A stretch of DNA of 64,000 nt from Advenella sp. S44 (lineage in GTDB: Bacteria > Pseudomonadota > Gammaproteobacteria > Burkholderiales > Burkholderiaceae_B), in the NCBI RefSeq assembly GCF_002810445.1, contig NZ_NEXS01000009.1, positions 434,001-498,000 on the forward strand, in the 5' to 3' direction. The notes beneath the pieces were generated by a model that was not told the origin of the DNA, did not search any database, and saw only the letters and a list, made by a program, of their open reading frames with translations. Made by a program: the position numbers and the translations under genes. Positions 54,960 through 63,975 of this stretch are shown in pieces. Numbering within the stretch: the first letter of the stretch is position 1; each line of letters begins with the position of its first letter.

Positions 54960-55760
54960 ATGAAACCATTTGCTATTGCAGACACATTGCTGGAAAGTCG
55001 CTTCTTTCTAGGCACTGCGGGCTACCCGTCGCCCAAAGTATTGCAGGACGCCATTACCGCTTCCGGTGCAGCGGTAATCACTGTCGGGCTCAAGCGGCAG
55101 CTGACACCCTCGGCATCGGGCGGCGCCGGTGCTGCACTGGACAATTCCTTTTTTCAGATGCTCAAGGATTCCGGCCTGCATCTGCTGCCTAATACCGCAG
55201 GCTGCAAGACAGGACGCGAAGCGATCACCCTGGCGCAGATGGCACGCGAGATTTTCGGCACGAACTGGATCAAACTGGAAGTGATAGGCGATGACTACAC
55301 CCTGCAGCCGGATCCGATAGAGTTGATTCGCGCTGCCGAGGAACTGGTCAAAGACGGTTTTGAAGTTTTCCCCTATTGCACCGACGATCTGGTGACCTGC
55401 CGCCGCCTGCTGGATGCCGGCTGCCGGATCCTAATGCCGTGGGGAGCGCCTATCGGATCCGGACAGGGCCTGACCAACCCGCACGCACTGCGCACCCTGC
55501 GGGCTCGTCTGCCGGACGTGCCGCTTATTGTAGACGCCGGTATTGGCTCGCCCATGGACGCGGTGCAAGCCATGCAAATGGGGTATGATGCCGTCCTGCT
55601 CAATTCGGCCGTCTCGCAGGCCCACGATCCGGTAAACATGGCCGCAGCGTTCAAACTGGCCATACAGGCCGGACGCATGGGATTTGAAGCCGGCATCATG
55701 GCCCGGCAGGATATGGCCGTTCCCTCCACTCAAGTTACTGGCCGGCCTTTTCTGCTGTAA
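54960..55760 (+). CDS. thiG: Thiazole synthase ThiG
   Basis: 266 residues. It is a TIM barrel that joins DXP, dehydroglycine and the ThiS thiocarboxylate into the thiamin thiazole. Features are [56 protein letters not shown] with the Schiff-base lysine, [13 protein letters not shown] and [11 protein letters not shown]. The whole gap after its stop is an 11-bp repeat array. Confidence 0.96.
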   Translation: MKPFAIADTLLESRFFLGTAGYPSPKVLQDAITASGAAVITVGLKRQLTPSASGGAGAALDNSFFQMLKDSGLHLLPNTAGCKTGREAITLAQMAREIFGTNWIKLEVIGDDYTLQPDPIELIRAAEELVKDGFEVFPYCTDDLVTCRRLLDAGCRILMPWGAPIGSGQGLTNPHALRTLRARLPDVPLIVDAGIGSPMDAVQAMQMGYDAVLLNSAVSQAHDPVNMAAAFKLAIQAGRMGFEAGIMARQDMAVPSTQVTGRPFLL

Positions 55761-55761
55761 C

Positions 55762-55882
55762 GAGGCTGTAACGTGGCTAGTCCGAAGCTGACCTGAAGCT
55801 GATTCGAAGCCTATACGTGGCACATCCGAGACATAGTCGAAGCCGATTCGAGGCCGACTCAAGGGCGACCCGGAGCGGCTTA
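55762..55882. repeat. 11-bp degenerate tandem array filling the thiG-azlD gap
   Basis: Eleven consecutive 11-bp units from 55762 to 55882 (consensus GAAGCCGATTC, with GAGGCTGTAAC, GAAGCTGACCT and GGAGCGGCTTA as variants). The array begins one base after the thiG stop and its last unit contains the azlD stop codon. Individual units differ by several bases, yet the phase is kept exactly throughout. Confidence 0.78.
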
Positions 55883-56215
55883 TATGGGCAGCAGAAACAG
55901 CGCCGCCGCATAGCCGGCCATTCCGGCCAGCACAGAAAACCCGGCGTTACCGGTAAGCCTGGCACAGACACCCGCCGCAATCAGACCGAAAAAATAGACC
56001 AGGATCGATGCAATGTCCGAGTCCTGCTGCAAATCGGAATACACCACGACAACCGACATGGATACCAGCAGCGCCGGCCCGAGGATGACAAACCGGCCCG
56101 AAGCCAGGCGACCAAAGATATTGGACTTGCGCATTAAGACAAACGGCAAGGCGCGACTCAGCCAGGTCACAACCGCCATCACAGCGATGGCCAGCCAAAA
56201 CTCAGTGTTTCCCAT
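55880..56215 (-). CDS. azlD: AzlD-type branched-chain amino-acid exporter small subunit (second copy)
   Basis: 111 residues from the ATG at 56215, inside the end of azlC (14-bp overlap). Four hydrophobic segments are present, with the family sequence TWLSRALPFVLM and FVILGPALLVSMSVVVVY. It pairs with the neighbouring AzlC. It shares the fold but little close identity with the AzlD at 32384. Confidence 0.9.
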   Translation of the reverse strand: MGNTEFWLAIAVMAVVTWLSRALPFVLMRKSNIFGRLASGRFVILGPALLVSMSVVVVYSDLQQDSDIASILVYFFGLIAAGVCARLTGNAGFSVLAGMAGYAAALFLLPI

Positions 56216-56951
56216 GCGTGCCTCCACCAAGGTCGTGATTGTGCTCGATGACGTCATTTCTGGCGGCATCACTATCGGCGGGAGAAAAGCACAGCCAGGC
56301 CATGACCGTGCCAGCCAGAATGGCTGGTGTTGCCCCCGCGTAAATCAGGCAAAGCAAGGTGACCGGGACGGCGATGAAAAGCGCGAGCAACATTGGTCGC
56401 TTTACGCTGAGCACAGCCAGCGAAACAAACAGGGCAACCAGGGCAAAACGCAAAATCTGATCGACTTGCGGAAACTGTGCGATCAGGCCAGATCCGGCGA
56501 CCAGCCCGATGATTGTGCCGCCGATCCACGATAACCATGCCGTCAGCCCAAGCCCCATATACCAGGCAAATTGTGCATTGGCCGGCTGCTGTCCCATTGC
56601 GTGAAAGGCAGTAGCAAACACTTCGTCAGTCAGCAAAAATGCGGCCTGCAAGCGACGATGCAACGATGGGGGCAACCATCTTGCAATAAGTGGTCCATAT
56701 AACAGGTGACGCGCATTAAGCAAAGACACCATTGCCACAATGCCGGACAATGGAGTCCCCAGTTTGATCGCCGCCAGAATGAAAAATTGCGAAGCGCCCG
56801 CATATACAAATACAGACACCAGTAGCGTTTCCCAAAACGACAGCCCCACACCGTTTGCTGCGATCCCGTATGCCATCGCGACCGGCACATAGCCGAGCAA
56901 CACCGGCACGCCTGCCCGGACACCACGCCAACCACTGAGTAACACCGACAT
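56202..56951 (-). CDS. azlC: AzlC-family branched-chain amino-acid export permease (second copy)
   Basis: 249 residues from the ATG at 56951, which has AGGAG upstream. The open frame to 57032 adds non-homologous sequence. AzlC features are VPVLLGYVPVAMAYGIAA, SFWETLLVSVFVYAGASQFF and LLNARHLLYGPLIARWLPP. It ends in a hydrophilic His-rich tail (EHNHDLGGGTHGKH) unlike the first AzlC, which may bind metal or be incidental. Coupled to azlD. Confidence 0.9.
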   Translation of the reverse strand: MSVLLSGWRGVRAGVPVLLGYVPVAMAYGIAANGVGLSFWETLLVSVFVYAGASQFFILAAIKLGTPLSGIVAMVSLLNARHLLYGPLIARWLPPSLHRRLQAAFLLTDEVFATAFHAMGQQPANAQFAWYMGLGLTAWLSWIGGTIIGLVAGSGLIAQFPQVDQILRFALVALFVSLAVLSVKRPMLLALFIAVPVTLLCLIYAGATPAILAGTVMAWLCFSPADSDAARNDVIEHNHDLGGGTHGKH

Positions 56952-57215
56952 TCCGACTGACTCTCCTGTAAAGACCGCTATTACATCACAGGTATCAAGT
57001 TCAAATCCAGCGGCAATATACGGCCTGGGCAAACGCTTTAGTCGCGCAGCAGTCTTGGGAGCGCGCGCAACGCGAGTTGCCGGCTGCGGCCAGTATCCTG
57101 GTCAGACATAATGCAGTGTTCGTTGGCCGGTTTTGTGTCGCGACTCAGACACAAGGATAGCAGATGCCTCCGCCTACAGGCAGTTGGCAGTTGGCAGTAG
57201 CGAGGCTAGCGTTAT

Positions 57216-57422
57216 TTACTGAAGACTGTGCTGGGTCCAGAAATTGTCGACCTCCTGTTCGGCCTCGGCGCGGGTGCGGCCATATTTTTCCTGCAATATC
57301 CCGCACAATCTCTGTGCATCGCCATCGATCTCGGTGAAGTCGTCGTCTGACAAATCGCCCCAGCGTTCTTTCACCGCTCCTTTGAGTTGCTCCCATCGGG
57401 CGTCGGTATCGTCCGGATTCAT
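57216..57422 (-). CDS. CsbD-family stress-response protein
   Basis: 68 residues from the ATG at 57422, preceded by GGAGAAAT at good spacing. CsbD features are RWEQLKGAVKERWGDLSDDD, then GILQEKYGRTRAEAEQEVDN. It is a small hydrophilic helical protein. Relatives are induced by general stress, but function is unknown. It stands alone, with an intergenic gap of more than 300 bp to the next minus-strand gene. Confidence 0.9.
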   Translation of the reverse strand: MNPDDTDARWEQLKGAVKERWGDLSDDDFTEIDGDAQRLCGILQEKYGRTRAEAEQEVDNFWTQHSLQ

Positions 57423-57670
57423 AAATTTCTCCTTGTATGGCATTACTGCGATCTGGTAGAAAACCACACTTTATATTAACGATATCATTGGCCAGAACAA
57501 GGCTTTGTTACATACACTTAAGAAGCGTATGTAGTCGCAATAAGGGTATGCTTCTGATTCCAGCTAATCATCGCAAACGTATATTACAGGCGCAATGGTA
57601 ATTGCGCCCATGCTTCCCTGAAATTGGTCAACCACTTGCGGCGCCCGGCTTTACTCGTCGAGCTGGCTTA

Positions 57671-57789
57671 GTCTGTTTTTCGGACACCGACATCACTTAA
57701 TGTCTGTTTTGAGCGACCACATCATCGATGTGTCTGTTTTGGGACGACACACAACTAGTTTCCGTTTCGGGCAGCCACATAATTCAAGG
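57671..57789. repeat. Degenerate ~30-bp tandem repeat overlapping the GFA gene end
   Basis: GTCTGTTTT-headed units begin at 57671, 57702 and 57732, with a more diverged fourth starting near 57760 (TTCCGTTTCGGGCAGCC). Spacing is 31, 30 and about 28 bp. Common parts are GTCTGTTTT, then a G/A-rich step and CGACCACAT. The last units lie within the 3' end of the GFA gene. Confidence 0.65.
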
Positions 57790-58183
57790 TGCCCGCCAAA
57801 GTTGCCGCTGCGGGATCGTCCAGTGGATGACTGCCTCCCTCTTCGACGGGCACACAAGGAAAATCAAATGGGCTCACGCCTTCCAGGCACGCCACGTTCA
57901 CACTGACTTGCGCGGGGTCTGATCGCCGACGATGGTGGGTATAGATACCGCAGCGAGAGCAGAAATAGTGTTCAGCGGTCATCGTATTGAACTGATAGCG
58001 CGTCAGCCATTGTTCCCCGCTCTGGTAGGTAATATCGTTAAGACCAGCTGTGCACACGACCACGCCTCTCATTCGGCAATACGAACAATTGCAGCGCCTG
58101 ACCTGCGGCAGGCCCTCGGGAAGTGCGACGGTAAAACGGACTGCACCACAATGACAGGCGCCCTTGATGTTTACAACGCTCAA
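57755..58183 (-). CDS. GFA family protein (glutathione-dependent formaldehyde-activating fold)
   Basis: 142 residues with a TTG start at 58183. AGGAG sits six bases upstream, and the longer frame to 58237 lacks a site. Zinc cysteines are in GACHCGAVRF, RRCNCSYCRMRG and HYFCSRCGIYTHHRR. The family name reflects Gfa, but most members have no proven formaldehyde role. The 3' end is inside a 30-bp degenerate repeat, so the C-terminal residues (TLNYVAARNGN) may be modified by it. Confidence 0.83.
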   Translation of the reverse strand: MSVVNIKGACHCGAVRFTVALPEGLPQVRRCNCSYCRMRGVVVCTAGLNDITYQSGEQWLTRYQFNTMTAEHYFCSRCGIYTHHRRRSDPAQVSVNVACLEGVSPFDFPCVPVEEGGSHPLDDPAAATLAGTLNYVAARNGN

Positions 58184-58299
58184 TGCCTTCTCCTTAGAGG
58201 GGCCAAGCCCAAATTTCGTCAGGCTATTGTCGATCACAGGTCTTGGGCGATTTAAACTGTTGGTCGATCACGGTTCCTAATCGGTAAGCTTGTTGTCCG

Positions 58300-58419
58300 T
58301 CAATTCTGTTGCTCGTCCATTGTTTTTTTGTGACCCGTTTTTTTGTGGCTTTTTTTGTGGCTTGTTTTTCTTGATCGTTCTTCTCGCCGATCGTGATGCT
58401 TGTGAATCGTGTCGCTCAT
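58300..58419 (-). CDS. Possible small Lys/His-rich protein with SHKK repeats
   Basis: 39 codons on the minus strand starting MSDTIHKHHDRREERSRK, continuing TSHKKSHKKTGHKKTMDEQQ and ending in Asn. GGAG lies eight bases before the ATG, which is good spacing. The 12-bp unit AGCCACAAAAAA recurs in frame and encodes SHKK. It lies between acnA (58516) and the GFA gene, 97 bp after the acnA stop on the same strand. Another overlapping frame also reads Lys-rich protein, so it may equally be a non-coding repeat. I recognise no family. Confidence 0.4.
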   Translation of the reverse strand: MSDTIHKHHDRREERSRKTSHKKSHKKTGHKKTMDEQQN

Positions 58420-58515
58420 GATTCATGCTCCAGGCGTATCGTTTTGATCGACGGGCGCCGGCCACGCCCGGCAAATTCTGGGAAGGCGTGGCCGGCTAAT
58501 ACCCGATAGAAAAGA

Positions 58516-61335
58516 TCAGTCAAGCAGACTGCGCAGAACATATTGCATAATCCCACCATGGCGATAATAGGAAGCCTCGCTAGGCGTATCAATGCGAACA
58601 ATCGCGTCGAACTCGATGTCATCGGCCTGCACACGAACCGTTGCCGGAGTGATACCTTGATTGAGCGTCACGACACCGGTAATGTCAAAGTGTTCTTTTC
58701 CGGTCAAGCCAAGCGTGGCTGCGTCCTGCCCTTCTGGGTATTGCAGTGGCAGCACGCCCATGCCCAACAGATTCGAGCGGTGAATGCGCTCATAGGACTC
58801 GGCGATGACCGCCCGCACCCCAAGCAACACAGTACCCTTTGCCGCCCAGTCGCGCGATGAACCCGAACCATATTCCTTGCCCGCAAGAATGACCAGAGGT
58901 ATGCCTTTGCTGATATAGGACCGTGATGCCTCGAAAATCGTCGTCACCGGTTCGTCGCTGCGTGTAAAGTCTTTGGTAAAGCCGCCTTCGGTGCCCGGTG
59001 CGAGGCGATTGCGTAGTCGCACGTTGGCAAAGGTGCCGCGTATCATGACTTCATGGTTTCCGCGCCGCGATCCGTAGGAGTTGAAATCCTTCGGTTCAAC
59101 ACCGTGTTCAGTCAGATAGGCTGCGGCCGGAGACGTTCTGGCAATGGAGCCGGCCGGACTAATATGGTCGGTTGTGACCGAATCGCCAAGCATGGCCAGA
59201 ACACGGGCCCCCTGTATGTCCGAGACCGGTTCGGGCTCGCGTCCCATGTTGTCGAAATACGGCGGCTTGCGCGCGTAAGTAGACGATTCGTTCCATTCAA
59301 AGCGCTCGCCTTCAGGCGTAGACAAAGCACGCCAGCGTTCGTCACCCGCAAAGACATCGGCATAGCCGCCCGTGTACATGTCGGACATGATTGCGCTGTC
59401 TACGACTTCCTGCACTTGTGCCGCTGATGGCCAGATATCCCGCAAGTAAACGTTTTCCCCGTCGCTGCCCTGCCCCAGCGGTTCGTTAAAAAGGTCAATA
59501 TCCATAGTGCCTGCCAGCGCATAAGCGACCACCAGCGGCGGCGACATCAGGTAGTTCATCTTGACTTCCGCATGAATGCGGCCTTCAAAGTTCCGATTAC
59601 CCGACAACACGGACACCACCGACAAATCGTTGTCATTTATCGCCTGGCTCACTTCCGGAATCAGCGGGCCGGAATTACCGATGCACGTTGTGCAGCCGTA
59701 GCCCACCAGATTAAATCCCAAAGCATCAAGATAGCGCGTCAAACCTGCACGCTCATAGTAGTCGGTCACCACGCGAGAGCCGGGCGCAAGACTGGTCTTG
59801 ACCCACGGCTTGCGACTCAGGCCTTTTTCCACAGCCCGCTTGGCCAGCATCGCCGCTGCGATCATCACCGTCGGGTTAGACGTGTTGGTACAGGAAGTAA
59901 TGGCGGCAATCACAACCGAGCCGTGATCAATATGCCCGCGCTCACCGTTGGCAAACGTAACAGGAATCGGAGCGCGTGCACGGCTATTGTCTTTGGGCGC
60001 TTCTTCCACATGATCGGTGGGCGAAGCATTGGCTGATTCGCCCTCTTCATGCGCCGGCGGATCCGAAGCAGGGAACGACTCTTCTACGGTTTTGTCATAG
60101 CCATCGGGGTCATTCTCAGGCTCCCCAATGGATGCGGAGAGTGCGCCACGAAAGGACGTTTTGGCGTCTGATAGCGCAATGCGGTCCTGCGGGCGCATGG
60201 GTCCAGCGATAGATGGGACCACTTGGGACAGATCCAGTTCCAGTTTTTCTGAATAGCGTGGCTCTGCCTCGGGATCATGCCATAGTCCCTGCGCCTTGGC
60301 ATAGGCTTCAACCAGTGCAATCTGCTCGGGCGAGCGGCCCGTGAACGCCAGATAACGAAGGGTTTCCGCGTCAATTGGAAAAATAGAGATGGTCGAGCCA
60401 TATTCCGGGCTCATATTACCGATAGTTGCCCGATTGGCCAGGGGCACAGCAGCGACGCCCGGCCCGTAGAATTCGACGAACTTTCCTACCACGCGGTGCT
60501 TGCGCAACATCTCGGTAATGGTCAATACCAAATCGGTCGCGGTCGTGCCTTCCGGCAGCGATCCGGTCAGCTTAAAGCCAACCACACGGGGAATCAGCAT
60601 GGAAATCGGCTGGCCCAACATGGCCGCCTCGGCTTCGATCCCCCCTACACCCCACGCAACGACGCCCAGGCCGTTTACCATTGGGGTATGAGAATCCGTA
60701 CCCACACAGGTGTCGGGGTAAGCCACTTTCATACCATCGTCATCGGCATCGGCCGTAAAGACCACGCGCGACAAGTGTTCCAAATTGACCTGATGGACAA
60801 TGCCGGTTCCGGGCGGCACGACCTTGAAGTCCTGGAACGCCTGCTGGCCCCAGCGCAGAAACTGATAGCGCTCCAGATTGCGCTGATATTCAATTTCGAC
60901 GTTTTTCTCAAATGAATTGGGCTGTCCAAACACGTCCACAATGACCGAGTGGTCAATGACCAGTTCTACCGGCGCCAGCGGATTGATGCGGGCAGGGTCT
61001 CCGCCCAGCGCATGCATCGCCTCGCGCATGGCGGCCAAGTCGACTACCGCAGGAACACCCGTAAAGTCCTGCAGCACCACGCGGGCCGGTGTAAACGCGA
61101 TTTCACGATCGGGCTGTGCATCGGGATCCCAGGCGGCAAGCGCGCGGATGTCTGCGGCGGTAATGTCTTTGCCGTTCTCCGTGCGCAGCAGATTTTCCAG
61201 CAGAATTTTCAGGCCATAGGGAAGCGAGGCAACATCCAGTCCTTCATCCTTTAGCGCGTCAAGCCGGTAAATCCGATAGGAATCTTCTCCCACTTCCAGT
61301 ACGCTGCGAGCTCCAAAACTGTCCATACTTTTCAT
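58516..61335 (-). CDS. acnA: Aconitate hydratase A with an inserted FPASDPP-type linker
   Basis: 939 residues from the ATG at 61335, with AAGGAG upstream; an ATG at 61356 has no site. It is a [4Fe-4S] enzyme interconverting citrate and isocitrate. Cluster cysteines are in [15 protein letters not shown] and [14 protein letters not shown]. Other motifs are [35 protein letters not shown] and [15 protein letters not shown]. Compared with E. coli AcnA (891) it carries about 45-50 extra residues near 405-455, an acidic low-complexity stretch containing [15 protein letters not shown]. That motif is otherwise familiar from short hypothetical proteins. Catalysis should be unaffected. Confidence 0.93.
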   Translation of the reverse strand: MKSMDSFGARSVLEVGEDSYRIYRLDALKDEGLDVASLPYGLKILLENLLRTENGKDITAADIRALAAWDPDAQPDREIAFTPARVVLQDFTGVPAVVDLAAMREAMHALGGDPARINPLAPVELVIDHSVIVDVFGQPNSFEKNVEIEYQRNLERYQFLRWGQQAFQDFKVVPPGTGIVHQVNLEHLSRVVFTADADDDGMKVAYPDTCVGTDSHTPMVNGLGVVAWGVGGIEAEAAMLGQPISMLIPRVVGFKLTGSLPEGTTATDLVLTITEMLRKHRVVGKFVEFYGPGVAAVPLANRATIGNMSPEYGSTISIFPIDAETLRYLAFTGRSPEQIALVEAYAKAQGLWHDPEAEPRYSEKLELDLSQVVPSIAGPMRPQDRIALSDAKTSFRGALSASIGEPENDPDGYDKTVEESFPASDPPAHEEGESANASPTDHVEEAPKDNSRARAPIPVTFANGERGHIDHGSVVIAAITSCTNTSNPTVMIAAAMLAKRAVEKGLSRKPWVKTSLAPGSRVVTDYYERAGLTRYLDALGFNLVGYGCTTCIGNSGPLIPEVSQAINDNDLSVVSVLSGNRNFEGRIHAEVKMNYLMSPPLVVAYALAGTMDIDLFNEPLGQGSDGENVYLRDIWPSAAQVQEVVDSAIMSDMYTGGYADVFAGDERWRALSTPEGERFEWNESSTYARKPPYFDNMGREPEPVSDIQGARVLAMLGDSVTTDHISPAGSIARTSPAAAYLTEHGVEPKDFNSYGSRRGNHEVMIRGTFANVRLRNRLAPGTEGGFTKDFTRSDEPVTTIFEASRSYISKGIPLVILAGKEYGSGSSRDWAAKGTVLLGVRAVIAESYERIHRSNLLGMGVLPLQYPEGQDAATLGLTGKEHFDITGVVTLNQGITPATVRVQADDIEFDAIVRIDTPSEASYYRHGGIMQYVLRSLLD

Positions 61336-62152
61336 GACGCTTCTCTCCTTGTTCATAAATTTTCCAGGCCTGCTAATAATGTTGCGACCCGTCTCGCCAA
61401 TAAATGCCGTTAATGTCTGCCGCGCGCGGGTAGCCGCATGAAGATGCCCAATTCGTACTCACGCCCGCCCAAAAAACGCACACGGTCCGGATCATGGCAA
61501 GTGCATCCCAATTGGCCGCCATGGCTGGCGACAGGTCAGGCCCAGGGCTACCGCCTTCAAACACGACTGTGAACGCATTGCACAAAACAACAATCGCAAT
61601 ATCCTGTTTGTGGCCATGAAAAATGAACTGAGTGGTACGCTTTCCCTTGGTAAATCCACTAAACCGATAGGTCCTGCCGCAACGAAAGCGCTTGAATGTC
61701 CTGCTGAATGACGTACGCAATACAGGCGCCCCTGATGCCGGCGCTCCATACAGGAATCATGCCATAACTTGGTGAGGTATACAAACCAGTCTGTCACTTG
61801 TCGCATTATGCATACTGGTTTTGGCTTGCCGGCCGGCTCGGGCCAACCCGAAGATAGTGGCAAGCCCATGATTGTGATAAAGACGGGCTTTCTATCCCGC
61901 CGGCTGCCCATCATGCTTATTACAGATAGCATTGGGCCGGTGATTCATAATCAGATCTATGGGGACATAGCGGGAGGGCAAATATTACAGCGCTGATTTT
62001 ATGCCGTTTGGCATGTCACTTTGCGTGCATCGGCACGCCAAACGGCCCCTCCCACTGCTCGTTCTGCCAGGCGCATTGTGGAAAGAAAAAAGTGACCAGG
62101 ACAGAACGCTAAGGTGTCATATTCATATGCGTTAGCGGGCGGCGTATAGCGA
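61336..62152. other. Long intergenic region between hmuV and acnA
   Basis: 817 bp. Apart from nested inverted repeats at 62003-62046, I see no gene. Two overlapping minus-strand frames (61373-61720, 61492-61932) and a plus-strand frame (61769-61996) lack binding sites and recognisable domains. It may contain decayed coding sequence or acnA regulatory sequence. Confidence 0.45.
62003..62046. promoter_or_regulatory. Nested inverted repeats downstream of hmuV
   Basis: Outer arms GCCGTTTGGC (62003-62012) and GCCAAACGGC (62037-62046) are perfectly complementary over 10 bp. An inner hairpin GCGTGC (62023-62028), loop ATCG, GCACGC (62033-62038) overlaps the right outer arm by two bases. There is no T-run on either strand. 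The mutually exclusive pairings could be a terminator-like or regulatory structure, or a protein-binding dyad. Confidence 0.4.
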
Positions 62153-62968
62153 TTATTCCCAGACGACCAGCAATTTGTCCTGTCGGAAAGGATGCGTCAT
62201 GGTCCGGCTGTAAATACCATAAGTCGCATACAAGTTCTCGCGGGTCAGCACGCGGTCAGGCGCGTCGCAGGCCACCAGTTCCCCGTCCGCCAGCAATGCG
62301 ATGCGATCACAATACTGGGCGGCCAGGTTGATATCATGGACGATCACCATCACACCCACTTTATCCTTGTGCGCCAGGTTAGAGACGATACGAAAAAACT
62401 CGTGCTGGTGCTTCGGATCCAGCGCCGACGTGGGCTCGTCCATCAACAGATAACGGGTCTCTTGGTCATCACGCTTGGCCAGCAGTTGTACCAGTACCCT
62501 GGCAAATTGCACGCGCTGCTTTTCGCCACCGGAAAGCGTCGTCCACGATCGATCCAGCAAATCCTGTACACCGGCCGTATCCGCCACCTGCTGCAGCAAT
62601 GCGCTTGCTTGTGCGGGGTCCAGTTCCGGATACGGATACAGCCCCATCTGAATAATTTCTTCGATACCAAGGTCAAATGTCAGGCCGCTGCCCTGGGGCA
62701 AGACTGCGCGCTGGCGCGCCTGTTCCCGGCTCGATTGCAATGTTGCGTCCCGGCCATTGATAAAAACTATGCCGCTGTCGTGCGTGCCGGCATCCTGGCT
62801 TTCCTGCGCCAGAAGGGATAACAGGGTCGACTTACCGGCGCCATTGGCGCCAAGCAATGCAAGCACTTCGCCGCGTCTGATTTCAATAGAGATATTGCGC
62901 AACACCTGGCGTCGTCCGCGAGTCGCACATAGGTCCGTACCGCGCATGCATTGTTCCATGGCGGTCAT
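62153..62968 (-). CDS. hmuV: Heme ABC transporter ATP-binding protein HmuV
   Basis: 271 residues from the ATG at 62968, overlapping the hmuU stop by 4 bp (ATGA), with AAGGA upstream. Walker A GANGAGKST is at 40-48. The signature LSGGEKQRVQFARVLVQLL and Walker B YLLMDEPTSALD are present, then the H-loop VIVHDINLAAQYCDRI. It powers heme import through HmuU. The longer frame to 63163 runs within hmuU and is not homologous. Confidence 0.93.
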   Translation of the reverse strand: MTAMEQCMRGTDLCATRGRRQVLRNISIEIRRGEVLALLGANGAGKSTLLSLLAQESQDAGTHDSGIVFINGRDATLQSSREQARQRAVLPQGSGLTFDLGIEEIIQMGLYPYPELDPAQASALLQQVADTAGVQDLLDRSWTTLSGGEKQRVQFARVLVQLLAKRDDQETRYLLMDEPTSALDPKHQHEFFRIVSNLAHKDKVGVMVIVHDINLAAQYCDRIALLADGELVACDAPDRVLTRENLYATYGIYSRTMTHPFRQDKLLVVWE

Positions 62969-63975
62969 CGCATATTCCTTTTTACCAGTAACCACAGAAA
63001 GAACGGCCCGCCAATCAGACTGGTCACCAGGCCAATAGGCAACTCTGCTGGAATAACCACGACCCGCGCCAGCCAATCGGCCAACACCAGGGCCAGGGCG
63101 CCCCCGGCCATCGAGGCCGATAGCAGATGCCGGTGGTTTGCACCCATGATCATACGCAGGCAATGTGGCACGACCAGTCCCACGAAGCCGATACCGCCGG
63201 TGACTGCGACCAGCGGTCCCACCAGAAGCGCAATGCCGACGATCAGCCGACGGCGCAGGTGCTTCATGGAGAACCCAAGATGCAATACTTCGCGCTCACC
63301 GAGCAGCAACGCATTGAGCGCACGCCATTCCCGGCACAACAACAAACAAATCAGTATCACCCACGGACCGAGCGCGCCGATCGTACGCCAGTTGGCAGAC
63401 GCCAGGCTGCCCATGCCCCAGAAAGTGAGATCGCGCAGTTGCGTATCGGTGGCAATATAAGTGAGCAAACCGATCAGGCTGCCGGAAATCGCATTGATGG
63501 CGATACCGGCCAGCAACAATCCGGCAACGCCGGCATAGCGCCGTCCCACCAGATACGCCATCCAGGTGCTCAGCAGGCTGCCAGCAAAAGCAGCAAAGGA
63601 TATGACCCAGAAGCCTGCTGCGGTGAGCACAATGGCCGAAACGGCACCCAGCGCCGCACCGGCAGATACCCCGATCAGACCTGGTTCGGCCAGCGGATTG
63701 CGAAACAGCGCCTGCATGACAACGCCCGAGAGCGCCAATGCCGCACCCGTGATAATGCCAAAAACAACGCGCGGCAATCGGATGTCCAGAAAAACCTGGC
63801 GCAGCAATTGCGTTTCATCGCCCTGCCCGCCCGTGAGCACCGGCCACCATTGATGGATCGGAATAACCACGGCGCCGCTCACGCTACCAAGAATCACTGC
63901 CCCAAGCAGTACCAGCAGCAGAATGACAAAGGATTTTCTGACCCTGCCCCCGCCCGGCGCAGCGTTAATTTGCAT
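62965..63975 (-). CDS. hmuU: Heme ABC transporter permease HmuU (FecCD family)
   Basis: 336 residues with about nine to ten transmembrane helices. FecCD motifs are RLPRVVFGIITGAALALSG, VVMQALFRNPLAEPGLIGVS and GAALGA. LTFWGMGSLASANWRTIGAL and GGIGFVGLVVPHCLRMIMG are also present. It is the inner-membrane heme channel with HmuV. It overlaps a preceding reading frame (probable hmuT) at its start and hmuV at its end, so it is in a tightly packed operon. Confidence 0.94.
   Translation of the reverse strand: MQINAAPGGGRVRKSFVILLLVLLGAVILGSVSGAVVIPIHQWWPVLTGGQGDETQLLRQVFLDIRLPRVVFGIITGAALALSGVVMQALFRNPLAEPGLIGVSAGAALGAVSAIVLTAAGFWVISFAAFAGSLLSTWMAYLVGRRYAGVAGLLLAGIAINAISGSLIGLLTYIATDTQLRDLTFWGMGSLASANWRTIGALGPWVILICLLLCREWRALNALLLGEREVLHLGFSMKHLRRRLIVGIALLVGPLVAVTGGIGFVGLVVPHCLRMIMGANHRHLLSASMAGGALALVLADWLARVVVIPAELPIGLVTSLIGGPFFLWLLVKRNMR

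Noticed and set aside
61373-61996. Three overlapping ORFs in the acnA-hmuV gap
   Set aside because: They run on opposite strands with no binding sites or recognisable motifs. Decayed coding sequence cannot be excluded but cannot be supported.
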